In this document: positions 47,201 through 57,559 of the stretch, in pieces | Numbering within the stretch: the stretch's first letter is position 1 | How the letters are laid out: each line of letters starts with the position of its first letter | Origin: Pseudo-nitzschia pungens | Taxonomy: Eukaryota; Bacillariophyta; Bacillariophyceae; Bacillariales; Bacillariaceae | DNA: 64,000 nt | Assembly (NCBI GenBank): GCA_037355855.1 | Contig: CM074769.1 | Location: 1,984,001 to 2,048,000 of the forward strand | Reading direction: 5' to 3' | The notes under the pieces: model-generated | Told to the model about the DNA's origin: nothing | Database searches by the model: none | What the model saw: the letters and a program-made list of their open reading frames with translations, nothing else | Position numbers and translations under genes: made by a program

Positions 47201-50070
47201 CTGACATGCCCGGTGACTTCTCTGTTGCTGATAAGAATGGCAATCGCGCTACCCTGGATCGTTTTGAAGTTGACCATGCTGACAAGACCCTTGGGGTTTT
47301 TATCTCCATGGATGGCAATGAGGAAGCACAGATTGCTCACATGAAGTCACAGTCTCAGTCTTTTGGCTCTCAGCTCAAGGCTTCCAAGTGTGAGAAGAGG
47401 GCATCCCTTTACACATTCAAGTATTCTTTCATGAAGTCTGTTGAATACCCCATGCCTGTCACGCAACTTGATGAGGCCACTTGGACTAAGATAATTCACC
47501 CAGCTCTTGTTCCTGTGCTGAATAAAGCAGGGATGTCACGGACATTTCCCAGACATGTATTCTATGGTCCTTCCCTCTATCAAGGCTTTGGTTTCATTCA
47601 CCCCTACCTCCTCCAAGAGTTCAGTCATATTGCCACCCTCTTTCAGGAATCTGTCAGGTCCTCCCAAACTGGTAGGATTCTCAGGCTAACTGCTGAGTCT
47701 CTACGGCTCGAACTTGGCATTCCTCTCCATCTTGGTGTCACACCATATCATCCTTTTGCTTCCTACGTCACTCCTTGCTGGTACAAACATGTGTGGGAGT
47801 TTTTCTCTGTTCACCCTGTGAGCTTGTTTGAAGACTTCCCAGATCTTCCCCTGCTACGTTCCAATGACTGCTATCTCATGCAAGCCTTTGTCAACGCTGG
47901 CTTCAGAGGTGCTGACTTGTCCCTCTTGAATCACATGCGCATGTCACTCAAGGCTATCTCCCTTGCTGACATTTGTACTCCAGATGGAAAGAGACTCTCT
48001 CCCATGGCTTTCCAGCTGACATCCTCCAATCACTTGAGGGATCATCTTGACTGGCCGAGATGTCCTCCATCTTGGCCTCCAGCAGCAAAGCGCTTTTGGA
48101 CTAAGGCACTTCAGACCTGTTTTCTTCCCCCTTGTCCACCCCCTGCAGCCAGGGCACTGGCTCCTTCTTTTCATCTTGGGCCTTGGCTCTCTCCCCAGAC
48201 AGCTTCTCTTTGGCCTTGGTTTTTGTCTCCATCCACCAACAGAATATTCTTCAAAACTTCTACTGGCTGGACTGTGGGCACCTCCCAGGGCAGGGGCAGA
48301 TACAGGGTCACTGCTGAAATCCTTTCTGACAAACCAGCCTGCGCTGATGTGCTTGTCTGCCCTGTTATCTGTGGCCAAGTTGTTCGAGTGGTTGGGTCGT
48401 CATCCTTTGTTTCTGAACCTCCTGACATGGATCCTCTGGAGTACAATCCATTTGATTCTCTTCCAGACTCCCCGGCAGATGCCTTTGATGCACTCTGTGC
48501 GTCTCCAAGGGTACTTCTCCACAAATATTCTCTACCACAGGCTGGCTGTCAGCACATTGTTGATGCTATCCAGAGTGGTACTGCCAGTGCTGTCTGCGAT
48601 GGTTCATTTGATCCGGACCTTCTCCGAGGAACTTCTGCTTTCATTTTGTCACCTAATTCCTCCACCAAGACTGCTTCCTTGTTCCTCACTGGCTGTAATT
48701 TTGTCAGTGGATCCCCTGAGGATCAGTCATCCTACAGGAGTGAACTGGCGGGTATCATTGGAGTTCTCACCTGTTGCACTGCTCTGGTGAATCTTTTTGA
48801 TATTGCTTCTGGCTCTATCACTATTGCTCTGGATGGTGACACAGCTCTCAAACAGGCTCAGGGATCTTGGCCATTGGTTATTTCCCAGAAGTCTTTTGAC
48901 TATGTTTATGTCATCAGAAACATGATTTCTGCCCTGCCAATCTCTGTGCACTTTCAGTGGGTTCAGGGCCATCAAGCTGGAATCTTTCTTGATTGGTGGG
49001 CCCTTCGCAATCATCAGGTTGACAGCATGGCAAAGGCCTTTCTCTCTGTTCATAGAGCTTCGGCCCATCACTATCCCAGACTTGTGTTTGAGCCTTGGGC
49101 ATTTTCTCTCAATGGATGCAAGTGTTCAAGGTTTGATCAGAATGCTCTGCATGTTGCCATTTCTGGTCCTCCTCTTCTTAAATACTGGCAGACCCACCAT
49201 GATATTCCCATTCCACAACCTGTTTTGAGTTCCATCCATTGGTGTGCCCATCTGTCTGCCTTCAAGCGATTACCTCCTGGCATGCAACGGTGGTTTGTCA
49301 AATTTGCTTCTGGATGCATTGGTGTTGGCAACCAACTACTTCACTACCAGTATCAGGATCACTCCCGGTGCCCATTGTGTGATGCAGACAACGAGAAGGT
49401 CTCTCATGTGCTCTCCTGCAAGGACACTGGGGCAGTACAGCACAGTGTGTCAGCTTTCAAGGGACCACTGCAGAAGAGGCTTGAAGTTGAACAAACTGAT
49501 CCATCATTGGTTGTTGCCATTGTGGATCTTCTCACCAGAGTTCGGAAGGGCCAGACCATTTATCCATCATCCTACTCACTTGCAATTGCGTCTGCTGTCA
49601 GGGCACAGAGGACTATTGGCTGGCACAACTGGCTTCTTGGTAGGTGGTCTCCTCGCTGGTACCAAATTCAGGCTGATTACTACTCCCACATTGGAAGCAA
49701 GCGCTCTCCCAAACGTTGGGCTACAGCTGTCATCCATCAGTTCTTTCTTACCTCCTGGGATCTTTGGACTTATAGGAATGAACGACTCCATGGTCCTGGG
49801 GGTACCCTGGATGCTGAACAACACCAATCTCTTGATGCTTCCATCACTTCAGAATTGGCAATTGGTGCAGCTGGTGCACTTCCCCAGTCACACTCCCTGT
49901 TACAAACCCCTTTCCACGTCCTACAAGGTTACACCCTGACTGCCAAGCGGCAGTGGCTTGCAACCATCCACCTTGCAAGGAAGCAGTATGCAGCGCCTGT
50001 CCCACCAGTGCAGCCATACCAACAAGAGGCTGCTCTTCTCAGAGCCTGGCTTACTGGACCTCAGGGTTGA
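44230..50070 (+). CDS. LINE ORF2: APE endonuclease, reverse transcriptase, RNase H, Cys/His knuckle
   Basis: 1946 residues from ATG 44230 (an earlier in-frame ATG at 44158 overlaps ORF1 more). APE-type endonuclease about 45-340 with the motifs LFAEHCLNES, VILGIDQNADV, TPIDAIWVSENVD and ESDHRMLWIEV. RT about 680-1000 with MNDAKGCYDRISHPIAG, LSGCGQGNGIGPTLWAL and catalytic FVDDTDLF (about 923). RNase HI about 1450-1590 with CDGSFDP, SYRSELAGI, LDGDTAL and VDSMAKAF. A knuckle, RCPLCDADNEKVSHVLSC, lies at about 1712. The protein nicks target DNA and primes cDNA from the 3' OH. The RNase H places it near I/Jockey-type LINEs rather than L1; exact clade not determined. Intact throughout. Confidence 0.95.
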   Translation: MVSSSGMRFDGMPSTPNPINASTVSPFSSSASSPVSQFVQLTLHGDSLAAKDSDSFGHSFPQAPSSNSTIITFQNIGPQRRASFMSMSKHNSRQFVKSNASVALFAEHCLNESKLLPCDLFNRRMKNISPSSFSYLANNKHEASDCSWLQPGGTGFSIDQLFSSHKIAHGADPSGLGRWSFVKFQGRDGYTVTMFSAYCPVENDRDLGSVWNQQYRYFQAAENLFSPNPCILFHRDLTAALQVCLGAGDQVILGIDQNADVRTDGLSFELKALGFRDAILTLHNQSSPPATHNRNTTRTPIDAIWVSENVDVLRAGYCPFGGAYGMESDHRMLWIEVCNCSLMGKHLPPTVSFSHSKLQSSHPHLRQRYFKRVRHSFLKAGVFSLQAKLEHLLAQFQSGDISVRAALITTYEVLHETSTSLRLSVEQNLCHTRAGLVPWSPKLQVYRDTIDFWRRVVKLRQGVSTSHTVLKRLACKLSLYKGEHCDLSSAVLHLKQAYRQYRAVKKLAPSWRDSFNQGLVDALLAEGKPHNQNASQIRARMRRERLQRELGLAARSIRGRVNKSAVLRAIAVGPDGAEQVLESQSTMVPAMAESNVRRQQQCLGTPSMTPSFIQDFGYLGTAHASAQVLDGTYNPPPATDKYLSEFLSCLKVPASILSLPPFDYSVCPADNAAAWKHQRERTASEPSCLSFAHHKAFALDPQLNKFDTLLRSVPLIVGFSPSAWQVITDVEIFKKPGEYRVDKMRLIQLMSPEFQINNKMIGRRILAHAERANAVAVDQHGSRKHHKAINTCLNKKLICDVLRQKRRSGAVAMNDAKGCYDRISHPIAGLTLQSFGVPAHVCEVLLSTLQHAKHHIKTGFGRSGPVYGDEPVPLSGCGQGNGIGPTLWALVSTIVFRMMQQAGHGVHLITSLSLQLVSLVGFAFVDDTDLFCAGSDSSTSGEELAVDFQEALDRWAGGIIATGGAIEPAKSFCYLIDFKWNGSGWDYRSIADMPGDFSVADKNGNRATLDRFEVDHADKTLGVFISMDGNEEAQIAHMKSQSQSFGSQLKASKCEKRASLYTFKYSFMKSVEYPMPVTQLDEATWTKIIHPALVPVLNKAGMSRTFPRHVFYGPSLYQGFGFIHPYLLQEFSHIATLFQESVRSSQTGRILRLTAESLRLELGIPLHLGVTPYHPFASYVTPCWYKHVWEFFSVHPVSLFEDFPDLPLLRSNDCYLMQAFVNAGFRGADLSLLNHMRMSLKAISLADICTPDGKRLSPMAFQLTSSNHLRDHLDWPRCPPSWPPAAKRFWTKALQTCFLPPCPPPAARALAPSFHLGPWLSPQTASLWPWFLSPSTNRIFFKTSTGWTVGTSQGRGRYRVTAEILSDKPACADVLVCPVICGQVVRVVGSSSFVSEPPDMDPLEYNPFDSLPDSPADAFDALCASPRVLLHKYSLPQAGCQHIVDAIQSGTASAVCDGSFDPDLLRGTSAFILSPNSSTKTASLFLTGCNFVSGSPEDQSSYRSELAGIIGVLTCCTALVNLFDIASGSITIALDGDTALKQAQGSWPLVISQKSFDYVYVIRNMISALPISVHFQWVQGHQAGIFLDWWALRNHQVDSMAKAFLSVHRASAHHYPRLVFEPWAFSLNGCKCSRFDQNALHVAISGPPLLKYWQTHHDIPIPQPVLSSIHWCAHLSAFKRLPPGMQRWFVKFASGCIGVGNQLLHYQYQDHSRCPLCDADNEKVSHVLSCKDTGAVQHSVSAFKGPLQKRLEVEQTDPSLVVAIVDLLTRVRKGQTIYPSSYSLAIASAVRAQRTIGWHNWLLGRWSPRWYQIQADYYSHIGSKRSPKRWATAVIHQFFLTSWDLWTYRNERLHGPGGTLDAEQHQSLDASITSELAIGAAGALPQSHSLLQTPFHVLQGYTLTAKRQWLATIHLARKQYAAPVPPVQPYQQEAALLRAWLTGPQG

Positions 50071-50363
50071 TTACACTTTGTACCTTGGTTTTGTCTTCTG
50101 ATCCTGCTTCTTATCCTGTCCCATCCCTTTTGATACTGGATCTTATCCCAATATCTTCATTCCCATCTCACTTTCTCTCAAGTCCCTATATTGTGGGACT
50201 TGTTTGTCTTTTTCCCTGCTTGATGTTCAAGGTTTGTTTGAAAATTTGTCGTTCTACCACTTGGGGTCCTGACTCTATGATGGAGGCGACGTTAAAGTCT
50301 GGTTACAGATTGAGTAATTTAGTTTCACCTTTGGTGATTAAAGTTATTTAAATACGTATATTA
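50071..50363 (+). other. 3' UTR and tail of the inner LINE
   Basis: Contains the hairpin AGTCTGGTTACAGATT (last stem pair G-U/T) at 50296-50311, the hairpin TCACCTTTGGTGA at 50326-50338, then TATTTAAATACGTATATTAT. Both hairpins are shared with the middle and outer elements. Confidence 0.7.
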
Positions 50364-50383
50364 TTATCTTAGTCCAAGTGGCC
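50364..50383. repeat. Target-site duplication, inner LINE, right copy
   Basis: TTATCTTAGTCCAAGTGGCC, identical to 40241-40260. Confidence 0.95.
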
Positions 50384-52689
50384 TCATCAAGTTGCGTGAC
50401 AGGCATGGGGTATTCAACAGACTTCATGAAAGAATACTTGAATGTGTAGAGGGATGCCCTCTTCTCACACTTGGAAGCCTTGAGCTGAGAGCCAAAAGAC
50501 TGAGACTGTGACTTCATGTGAGCAATCTGTGCTTCCTCATTGCCATCCATGGAGATAAAAACCCCAAGGGTCTTGTCAGCATGGTCAACTTCAAAACGAT
50601 CCAGGGTAGCGCGATTGCCATTCTTATCAGCAACAGAGAAGTCACCGGGCATGTCAGCAATGGAGCGATAGTCCCAACCGGATCCATTCCATTTGAAATC
50701 AATCAAATAACAGAAAGATTTGGCAGGTTCAATCGCACCACCAGTGGCAATAATCCCACCAGCCCATCGGTCAAGAGCTTCCTGAAAGTCAACAGCTAAT
50801 TCTTCACCAGATGTTGAGGAATCAGAGCCAGCACAAAACAAATCTGTGTCATCCACAAAGGCAAAACCCACAAGAGAAACCAGTTGCAGTGACAAAGAAG
50901 TGATAAGATGGACACCATGCCCAGCCTGTTGCATTATTCGGAAGACAATGGTTGACACCAAAGCCCAAAGAGTTGGACCAATACCATTGCCTTGGCCACA
51001 ACCACTGAGAGGAACAGGTTCATCACCATACACAGGACCTGACCGACCGAAACCAGTTTTGATGTGGTGCTTAGCATGTTGCAGAGTAGACAGAAGAACT
51101 TCACACACATGTGCAGGAACACCAAAGCTCTGGAGAGTGAGACCTGCAATGGGATGAGAGATTCTATCATAACAGCCCTTGGCATCATTCATAGCAACAG
51201 CACCGGATCTGCGCTTCTGCCTCAACACATCACAGATGAGCTTCTTGTTCAAGCAGGTGTTGATGGCCTTGTGGTGTTTCCTGCTTCCATGTTGATCAAC
51301 CGCCACTGCATTGGCACGTTCAGCATGGGCAAGAATGCGTCTGCCAATCATCTTGTTGTTGATTTGGAACTCAGGAGACATCAACTGGATGAGTCTCATC
51401 TTATCCACTCTATATTCACCAGGTTTCTTGAATATCTCAACATCCGTGATGACCTGCCAGGCAGAAGGAGAGAAGCCAACAATCAATGGGACTGATCTCA
51501 GTAGAGTGTCAAACTTGTTCAACTGGGGATCCAGGGCAAAAGCCTTGTGGTGGGCAAAACTCAAACATGAAGGTTCACTTGCTGTGCGTTCCCTCTGGTG
51601 TTTCCAGGCAGCAGCATTGTCAGAATGAGAGAAGCTCACGGTAGGTGGCAGGTGTTTGCCCATGAGGCTGCAATTACAGACTTCAATCCAAAGCATTCTG
51701 TGGTCCGATTCCATACCATAGGCGCCACCAAAGGGACAATACCCAGCCCTGAGAACATCAACATTCTCAGAGACCCAAATGGCATCAATTGGTGTTCTGG
51801 TAGTGTTGCGGTTGTGAGTGGCAGGAGGAGAAGACTGACTATGAAGGGTAAGAATGGCATCTCTGAAACCAAGAGCCTTGAGCTCAAAAGACAAGCCATC
51901 AGTCCGAACATCAGCATTTTGATCAATCCCAAGAATGACCTGGTCACCTGCACCCAGACAGACCTGAAGGGCAGCAGTCAAATCCCTGTGAAAGAGAATA
52001 CATGGGTTGGGACTGAAAAGATTTTCAGCTGCTTGAAAGTATCGGTACTGTTGATTCCAGACGGAACCAAGGTCCCTGTCATTCTCAACAGGGCAGTAAG
52101 CAGAAAACATAGTGACAGTGTAACCATCCCTGCCCTGAAACTTGACAAAGGACCATCTCCCAAGACCAGAAGGATCAGCCCCATGGGCAATCTTGTGGGA
52201 ACTGAACAGTTGATCAATGGAAAACCCTGTACCACCAGGCTGAAGCCATGAACAGTCAGAAGCTTCATGCTTGTTGTTGGCAAGGTAGGAAAAACTTGAG
52301 GGACTGATATTCTTCATGCGCCGATTGAAAAGATCACATGGCAGGAGTTTGGATTCATTCAAACAATGTTCAGCAAAAAGAGCCACACTGGCATTGCTCT
52401 TGACAAATTGACGGGAGTTGTGCTTGGACATGGACATAAAGGAAGCTCTGCGCTGTGGTCCAATGTTTTGGAAAGTGATGATGGTGGAGTTAGAGGATGG
52501 AGCTTGAGGGAAGGAGTGACCAAAACTGTCAGAATCCTTAGCAGCAAGAGAGTCTCCATGAAGAGTTAATTGGACAAACTGAGAGACAGGGGAGGAGGCG
52601 GAGGAGGAAAAGGGAGAAACAGTAGAAGCATTGATAGGATTTGGAGTGGAAGGCATCCCATCAAACCTCATACCAGAAGAGCTAACCAT
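50364..52689 (-). pseudogene. LINE ORF2, 5' half, of the middle element with in-frame internal deletion
   Basis: Starts at ATG 52689 and reads endonuclease then directly RT, ending where the inner copy is inserted; the apparent stop at 50344 is in the inner copy's tail. Compared with the inner ORF2, 939 nt (313 codons) between the endonuclease and RT are missing: SFSHS is joined to DNAAAWKH at about 51624. The deletion keeps the frame. All visible endonuclease and RT catalytic motifs (GIDQNADV, SDHRMLW, FVDDTDLF) remain. Whether the shortened protein worked before the inner insertion is unknown. It continues as 37665-40260 across the nest. Confidence 0.9.
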
Positions 52690-55639
52690 GATCAGAAGGA
52701 AACCCAGTCTGTCGCAGGGATGGAAGAGTTGCCGGAGCTGATTTGGTGGAAACATTGGCATGGCTCAAATCACTGACACTAGCATCATGGCTGGAGGAGA
52801 ATGCAATTGCAGCAACTCCAAGCCTCAATGCAGAGGCTGCGTCTTCCCCACCACCGGCAGCAGGAACTGCAGTTGAGGAATCAGGAGAGGCCACAGGGAG
52901 GTCACCAGCCATGGCATTCTGGGGAGGGTCAGGAACTGCAGGGGGAACTTCAGGAGGAATACCAGGAGAGGCATCAGCCTTGGCAACATTGGAAGAATCA
53001 CCTCCAGTAGGAACACCACCTGCAGGCGCTGAAGCCTGGACATCAGTGAGATTGGAAGTACCGGTTGCTAAAGTATCCATGGATTGAGAATCATCAAATC
53101 CGCCACCACCACTGTCAGCACGAGCTTGGAGGTTAAAGTGCAGATCCAGATCAAAGGTAAGGTCTGGGGCAAGGTCAACTGACAAGTCATCATCAACAAG
53201 TTCCCAATCTCTTGCATCCCCATCACCAAAAAAGGGAAGAGAGTCATCCTGCATTGGATCTGCAGCAGGTTCAGTTTCCACAACACAATTGGCAGCAGCA
53301 TCCCAATGGTAGGCTTCCATTTCAGTCAGGCACTCAGAAGAGAACCATTGTCGAACACAAGAACCATAATGAGCTTCCAGTATAATAGGCAGGAAAGACA
53401 ACATGGCCATTGCTTCAGCCTTGGTAGTGATATTGTACAAAGCAAGGATCTCGCCTCGGTATGAACTGGTATCGACAGAAAGAAAAAGAGGCCATGACCA
53501 ATTGTCACGGGTTCTGATACCCAGAAGCACACTGCGCAGTGTCTTCAAACCCAGCCCTTGGCCCAGGTCAACTGGAAGATCAAGATCAACTACCCCCAGA
53601 ACAGGAGCAGTTTCATGGCTCTCAATAAATTTAGCTTGGCGGTGCTTAGCCTGGCGAACAGTCTTGAGCTTGGAGGGGGGAAGAGGTCTGTCAGAAGGAT
53701 TGGTAGCTGTCTCAATAAACTTGTAGAATTTACCATCAGGGAGAGAGGCAATGTCTGAAGGTTTGCACCGATTGAACTGGGCTTTGAGGAGCTTAACAGT
53801 TTGGGCGCGCTTTGTAGCATCACACAAAACATGTGCAGCCTGAACAGGATTGGGATCAGGAGTTCTGGAGTTGTCAAGGCTGATATTCTTCCTGATAACA
53901 GCAATAGGACATGCCTGAAACCTGGGATGAGTCTGAAGCAATTCGTTGTAGTGGTCAAGATCAAAACTCTGCATGTAAGATCCAAGGAGAAAGCCACATG
54001 TGACAATAACTGGGGCCTGTATGTGGTCATATTTCAGGTCCATGTCACGGTCTCTGAGCCTCTGGAGCAATTGTGCTGAAAAGAGTTTCTCCAGGGAAGC
54101 ACTGTGGCCCACAAAGAAGCGTAGATGAGGAGCAGTTCTACTGCGAAGCCAGAGCTGAGCAACATACAATTCCAAGGTCTTCCTGTCAGGAAGTGTCGTC
54201 CAAAACTTGGTAACAGGCTTGGCCTTGGGGTTGAGCCTGGCTCTGGAGGGAAAAACATACAACACCAGGCGCTTGTCAACAGTCCATAGAAGATCCAAAG
54301 CTTCCTTGAGAGACTTGAGCAGCTCATCATATAGTTCCCCAGGGTGTTGTGACATCAACCTTGGAAGGGACAGAGTGACATAAGAACGATGAGAACACTT
54401 GGTGCCAGCAGTGACATCCACTGGAGCTCTAGAATCACTGGAGCAAACCCCTCGGCGTTGGAGGAAATGCCCAGCAGAGGAGGACAAGACAGTAGCATCA
54501 CCTCCACCAGGAAGAAAGGACACTGATTTGGAAGTGGAAGCATCATCAACTGCAGTTGGCGCAGGTGTAGGAGGTCGCTTCTTGAAATACCAGTGGGAGC
54601 CAAGCACCTGATTGGCTGCCAACCAAACTCGTCCTTCAGTGCTGGGCAAAAGGTTACCTTCACAATACAGGTCATCAAAACACTCAGGAGACATCTTGGC
54701 CAAACCAATAAGACATCTCTTCAGAGCATGTCCTGAAGGTTGCTTGGTCCAGTCTGCAGAGGCTTGAAAGCAGAGAGAAGCAAGGGAAACCAGGGACTCC
54801 ACAGAAGCAGTTCTCCACTCAGGGTTGTCAGGAAAAGCTTGAGCATATGCTGGAGGGATGGCAGACTGACAGACATCATGGATGGATTTCTTGTCATTCC
54901 CATCTTTCTTGCTGAAGAAGTGAGTGGGGCTAGGACACCCAGTCCATAGCCGGGATCCTGCTGGAGTTTTACGAAGAGTGTGGATAGGGGTGGGAATGGA
55001 AGCACGACCAGTAAAAGGCCCCTTACCGTAGAAGCACCAGAGGAAGGAATCTGAGTGAGCTTTGTTGGCAGCAGCCAGGGCTTTCTTGCGCAGGGCATGT
55101 CGCTCTGCAGACGGTGTGTCAGAAAGAAATGCAAGAGTAGCTTGTTTCAGACTAGACTTGGAAGGAGAGACCTTGGAAGGAGGGTGCTTAGAGTCTGAGT
55201 GCTCAGAGCCTGGCTGGCCATCCCTAGACGTGGCACTGTTGGACTTTCCACTGTTGGGCTTCCCACTGTTGGACGTCCCACTGTTGGAATTTCCACTGTT
55301 GGACTTCCCACTGTTGGACTTCCCACTATCAGACGTCCCACTGTCGGACTGCCCACTGCCTGAATGCCCTGTGTCCGAATGCCCAGTGCCTGACTGCTCA
55401 GTGCTCATATCAACATCATCTAGTGCACCAGTAGACACAGCAGAAGTGAAGGACATATCATCATCAGAAGGGAGTGAATCCCTAGATGGACGGGGAGAGG
55501 GAGGGGGGGAGGGAGTAGCCTGAAGAACGGAACCAGCAGGTAGTCGGCGGGAAGGGGTCCCCGTAAAGGCGCGTTTGTTGGAAGGAGTGTTAGCCAAGGT
55601 AGACCTTTTTCGCCTGGAAGCTGGCGGGGGGGGAGGCAT
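52682..55639 (-). CDS. LINE ORF1 protein, middle element copy
   Basis: 985 residues from ATG 55639, the same length as the inner copy's ORF1. It differs at a handful of sites (for example MPPPPPAS for MPSPPPAS; EDAASALR for EDVASALR). The same five-residue Ser/Gly repeat block is present (55210-55400 on this strand). The overlap with ORF2 (ATGGTTAG) is conserved at 52682-52689. Since ORF2 of this element is split, this ORF1 would be made without its own partner. Confidence 0.88.
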   Translation of the reverse strand: MPPPPPASRRKRSTLANTPSNKRAFTGTPSRRLPAGSVLQATPSPPPSPRPSRDSLPSDDDMSFTSAVSTGALDDVDMSTEQSGTGHSDTGHSGSGQSDSGTSDSGKSNSGKSNSGNSNSGTSNSGKPNSGKSNSATSRDGQPGSEHSDSKHPPSKVSPSKSSLKQATLAFLSDTPSAERHALRKKALAAANKAHSDSFLWCFYGKGPFTGRASIPTPIHTLRKTPAGSRLWTGCPSPTHFFSKKDGNDKKSIHDVCQSAIPPAYAQAFPDNPEWRTASVESLVSLASLCFQASADWTKQPSGHALKRCLIGLAKMSPECFDDLYCEGNLLPSTEGRVWLAANQVLGSHWYFKKRPPTPAPTAVDDASTSKSVSFLPGGGDATVLSSSAGHFLQRRGVCSSDSRAPVDVTAGTKCSHRSYVTLSLPRLMSQHPGELYDELLKSLKEALDLLWTVDKRLVLYVFPSRARLNPKAKPVTKFWTTLPDRKTLELYVAQLWLRSRTAPHLRFFVGHSASLEKLFSAQLLQRLRDRDMDLKYDHIQAPVIVTCGFLLGSYMQSFDLDHYNELLQTHPRFQACPIAVIRKNISLDNSRTPDPNPVQAAHVLCDATKRAQTVKLLKAQFNRCKPSDIASLPDGKFYKFIETATNPSDRPLPPSKLKTVRQAKHRQAKFIESHETAPVLGVVDLDLPVDLGQGLGLKTLRSVLLGIRTRDNWSWPLFLSVDTSSYRGEILALYNITTKAEAMAMLSFLPIILEAHYGSCVRQWFSSECLTEMEAYHWDAAANCVVETEPAADPMQDDSLPFFGDGDARDWELVDDDLSVDLAPDLTFDLDLHFNLQARADSGGGGFDDSQSMDTLATGTSNLTDVQASAPAGGVPTGGDSSNVAKADASPGIPPEVPPAVPDPPQNAMAGDLPVASPDSSTAVPAAGGGEDAASALRLGVAAIAFSSSHDASVSDLSHANVSTKSAPATLPSLRQTGFPSDHG

Positions 55640-57239
55640 GGTGGGGCTAGGATCGTCTGAATAGGCGTGTTGGCTCGGGCGCTGGTAGGCTGTCAGTGTT
55701 AACCTGTATGGATATATACAGATGGGCGTAGCCTGGAAACAGGGTACAGCAGCAACAACAAGGGTAACCTTGGTCTGGACAAGGAAAAGGTCTCTGGGGA
55801 TCCAAAAAAATATACTGGAGCACACCCACAAAAGTCACCGGGGAACTCAGAAATTTTTGCTAAAAAACGAGCAAAATTTGTCTCACACTTGGAGCACAAA
55901 AACTCTGTGCGCGGAAGAGCTCTGCAAATCGTGTAGGCTTGTACTCTGCAAATTGTACTCTGCAAATCGTGTAGGCTTGTACTCGTACTGTACTCCGAGC
56001 CTGAAAATTGTGCAAATTTGAACAATTTTGCAACTACTGCAAATCGTGTAGGCTTGTAGGCTTGCAAATTCAAATCGGATACAGTTCGAATTGAAATACA
56101 GCAGCCCCAGGGAAGCTTGGACCTTGTAAACAGGGGCTTTAGTAGGAACACTTAGGGACCGGGGGATAGCAATGGCAGGGCACACTTAAAAGGCTCAGGA
56201 GGGAACTTGAAGTTCAAACTCGCGAGTACTTATAAGTGGAAACAGTATCCAGGGGCAATTGGCTTGAAAACAGGTACCTTGAGCGAGACACTTAGGGACC
56301 AGGGAAGCTGCTTGCTTGAAAACAGGGGCTTTAGTAGAAAAACCTAGGGACCAGGGGGAGGCTTGTGTCTTGAAAACAGTGTCGAACTTGAAGTTCAAGT
56401 TGGGGTTGCTTAATAGCGAAAACACTTAGGGATCAGGGAACCCGCGAACACTTAGGGACCAGAGAAACTGTAGTCTTGGAAACAAGGGGCGATAGTAGCT
56501 GTAGTCTTGGAAACAAGAGTGCACTAAGTAGGAGGTACTTAGGGATCGGTTGGTCTTGGCTTGAAAACAGATGTAGTAGGGGGAGCCTTAAGCGAAAACA
56601 CTTAGGGACTGGGGGGCTTGGCTAGGAAACAGGGTAGCACTTAAGTGAAAGGTACTTAAGAAGCAGGGAGGCTATTGAGCTTGAAAACAGGGAGGGAACT
56701 AGAAGATATGCTTGCGAGGAACCTTCTAGAAAGGGGGGGATGTATGCGTTCGACAACTTCAACTTGAAAAGACTTAGGGAACTCAGCAAGGAACCTTGAA
56801 GAATGTAGAACGTTAAGTGGATATCACTTAAGGGGCTTGAAAGACTGTACAGCGTTAAATAATAAGGTAGCTTGAAAACAGATCGAAAAAAAACAAACCG
56901 AGCTCGGAGACAAAGCGAAACCGAAACAGATTCAGCTGTAGAAATTAGTACTGGTGTTGCTGTAGAAAATTATGTGTTGTTTTGCTGCCGAAGCTTGTTG
57001 TTGCCGATCGACCGACCGACAGGAAACAAGCAACCAAAGCAACCAAAGGGAGCAAGGAGCAGGCAAACAAACAGCAGAATCAGACAGGGAAGGTCTCTGT
57101 TGATAGGTGTAGTGCTTGGTTTTGTTGTAGGAGCTTTAGAAGTGAGTGAGATATCAAAGGGGAAAGTTGTGTAGAAATCTACGTGTTTTAAGTACTGGAA
57201 CATCGGAACGTCGGACAAAATCGCGCGTCGCAAAATTGT
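55640..57239 (-). promoter_or_regulatory. 5' UTR of the middle LINE
   Basis: A 1.6-kb leader. It contains degenerate modules GGCTTGAAAACAGGGGCTTT, ACACTTAGGGACCAGGG and AGGTACTTAGGGA repeated between 56120 and 56700, then a 370-bp terminal block 56870-57239 that matches the 5' end of the outer element (58625-59003). Short AT-rich direct repeats (GCAAATCGTGTAGGCTTGTA) lie at 55925-56060. A long 5' UTR built of repeats fits an internal promoter. Confidence 0.55.
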
Positions 57240-57257
57240 GTCAGCTGACACAAGCAA
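57240..57257. repeat. Target-site duplication, middle LINE, right copy
   Basis: GTCAGCTGACACAAGCAA, as at 37348-37365. Confidence 0.9.
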
Positions 57258-57559
57258 AACCCTGACTAGATACATGGTATCTGTAATGCTAGTGGTCAGC
57301 GTACAAAAGCAAAACTCCTCTCTGAATGCTGGATTGCAGCATCACCAGTAATGCGAGTAGTCATCCCCAAACACATTCCCGTAACCACTGTATGGTACAT
57401 ATAGTACGGAGCCTACTACCAAATTCGTAACAGCTGTCCTTCTGTTCGAACTTCGTAGTAGGAGACACGTAGAGGCGGTGGAGCCTACTACCAAATTCAA
57501 ATTCGTAACAGCTGGCCTTCTGTTCGAACTTGAACTTGCTCTCCTGTAGTAGCTTGGAA

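Larger units (their letters stand above)
40261..50363 (+). mobile_element. Inner LINE, 10.1 kb, both ORFs intact
   Basis: Two-ORF non-LTR retrotransposon with APE endonuclease, RT and RNase H, ending in TATTTAAATACGTATATTAT tail units. Flanked by a 20-bp duplication of the middle element's ORF2. Its 5' end (AAGACACAAGCCTCCCCCTG) corresponds to about 56372 in the middle element, so it lacks about 870 bp of the 5' UTR, but it has an extra about 300-bp segment at 40390-40690 that repeats part of the leader. The coding part is complete, so it is the best candidate for an active source in this window. Confidence 0.93.
37366..57239 (-). mobile_element. Middle LINE on the minus strand, split by an inner copy
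   Basis: The element's own sequence is 37366-40260 (3' half) plus 50384-57239 (5' half), about 9.75 kb. It has ORF1 intact, ORF2 with an in-frame 939-nt deletion, a 3' UTR with two hairpins and an (ATT)n tail, and a 1.6-kb 5' UTR. It inserted into the outer element with an 18-bp duplication, then received the inner copy in the opposite orientation within ORF2. Confidence 0.88.
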
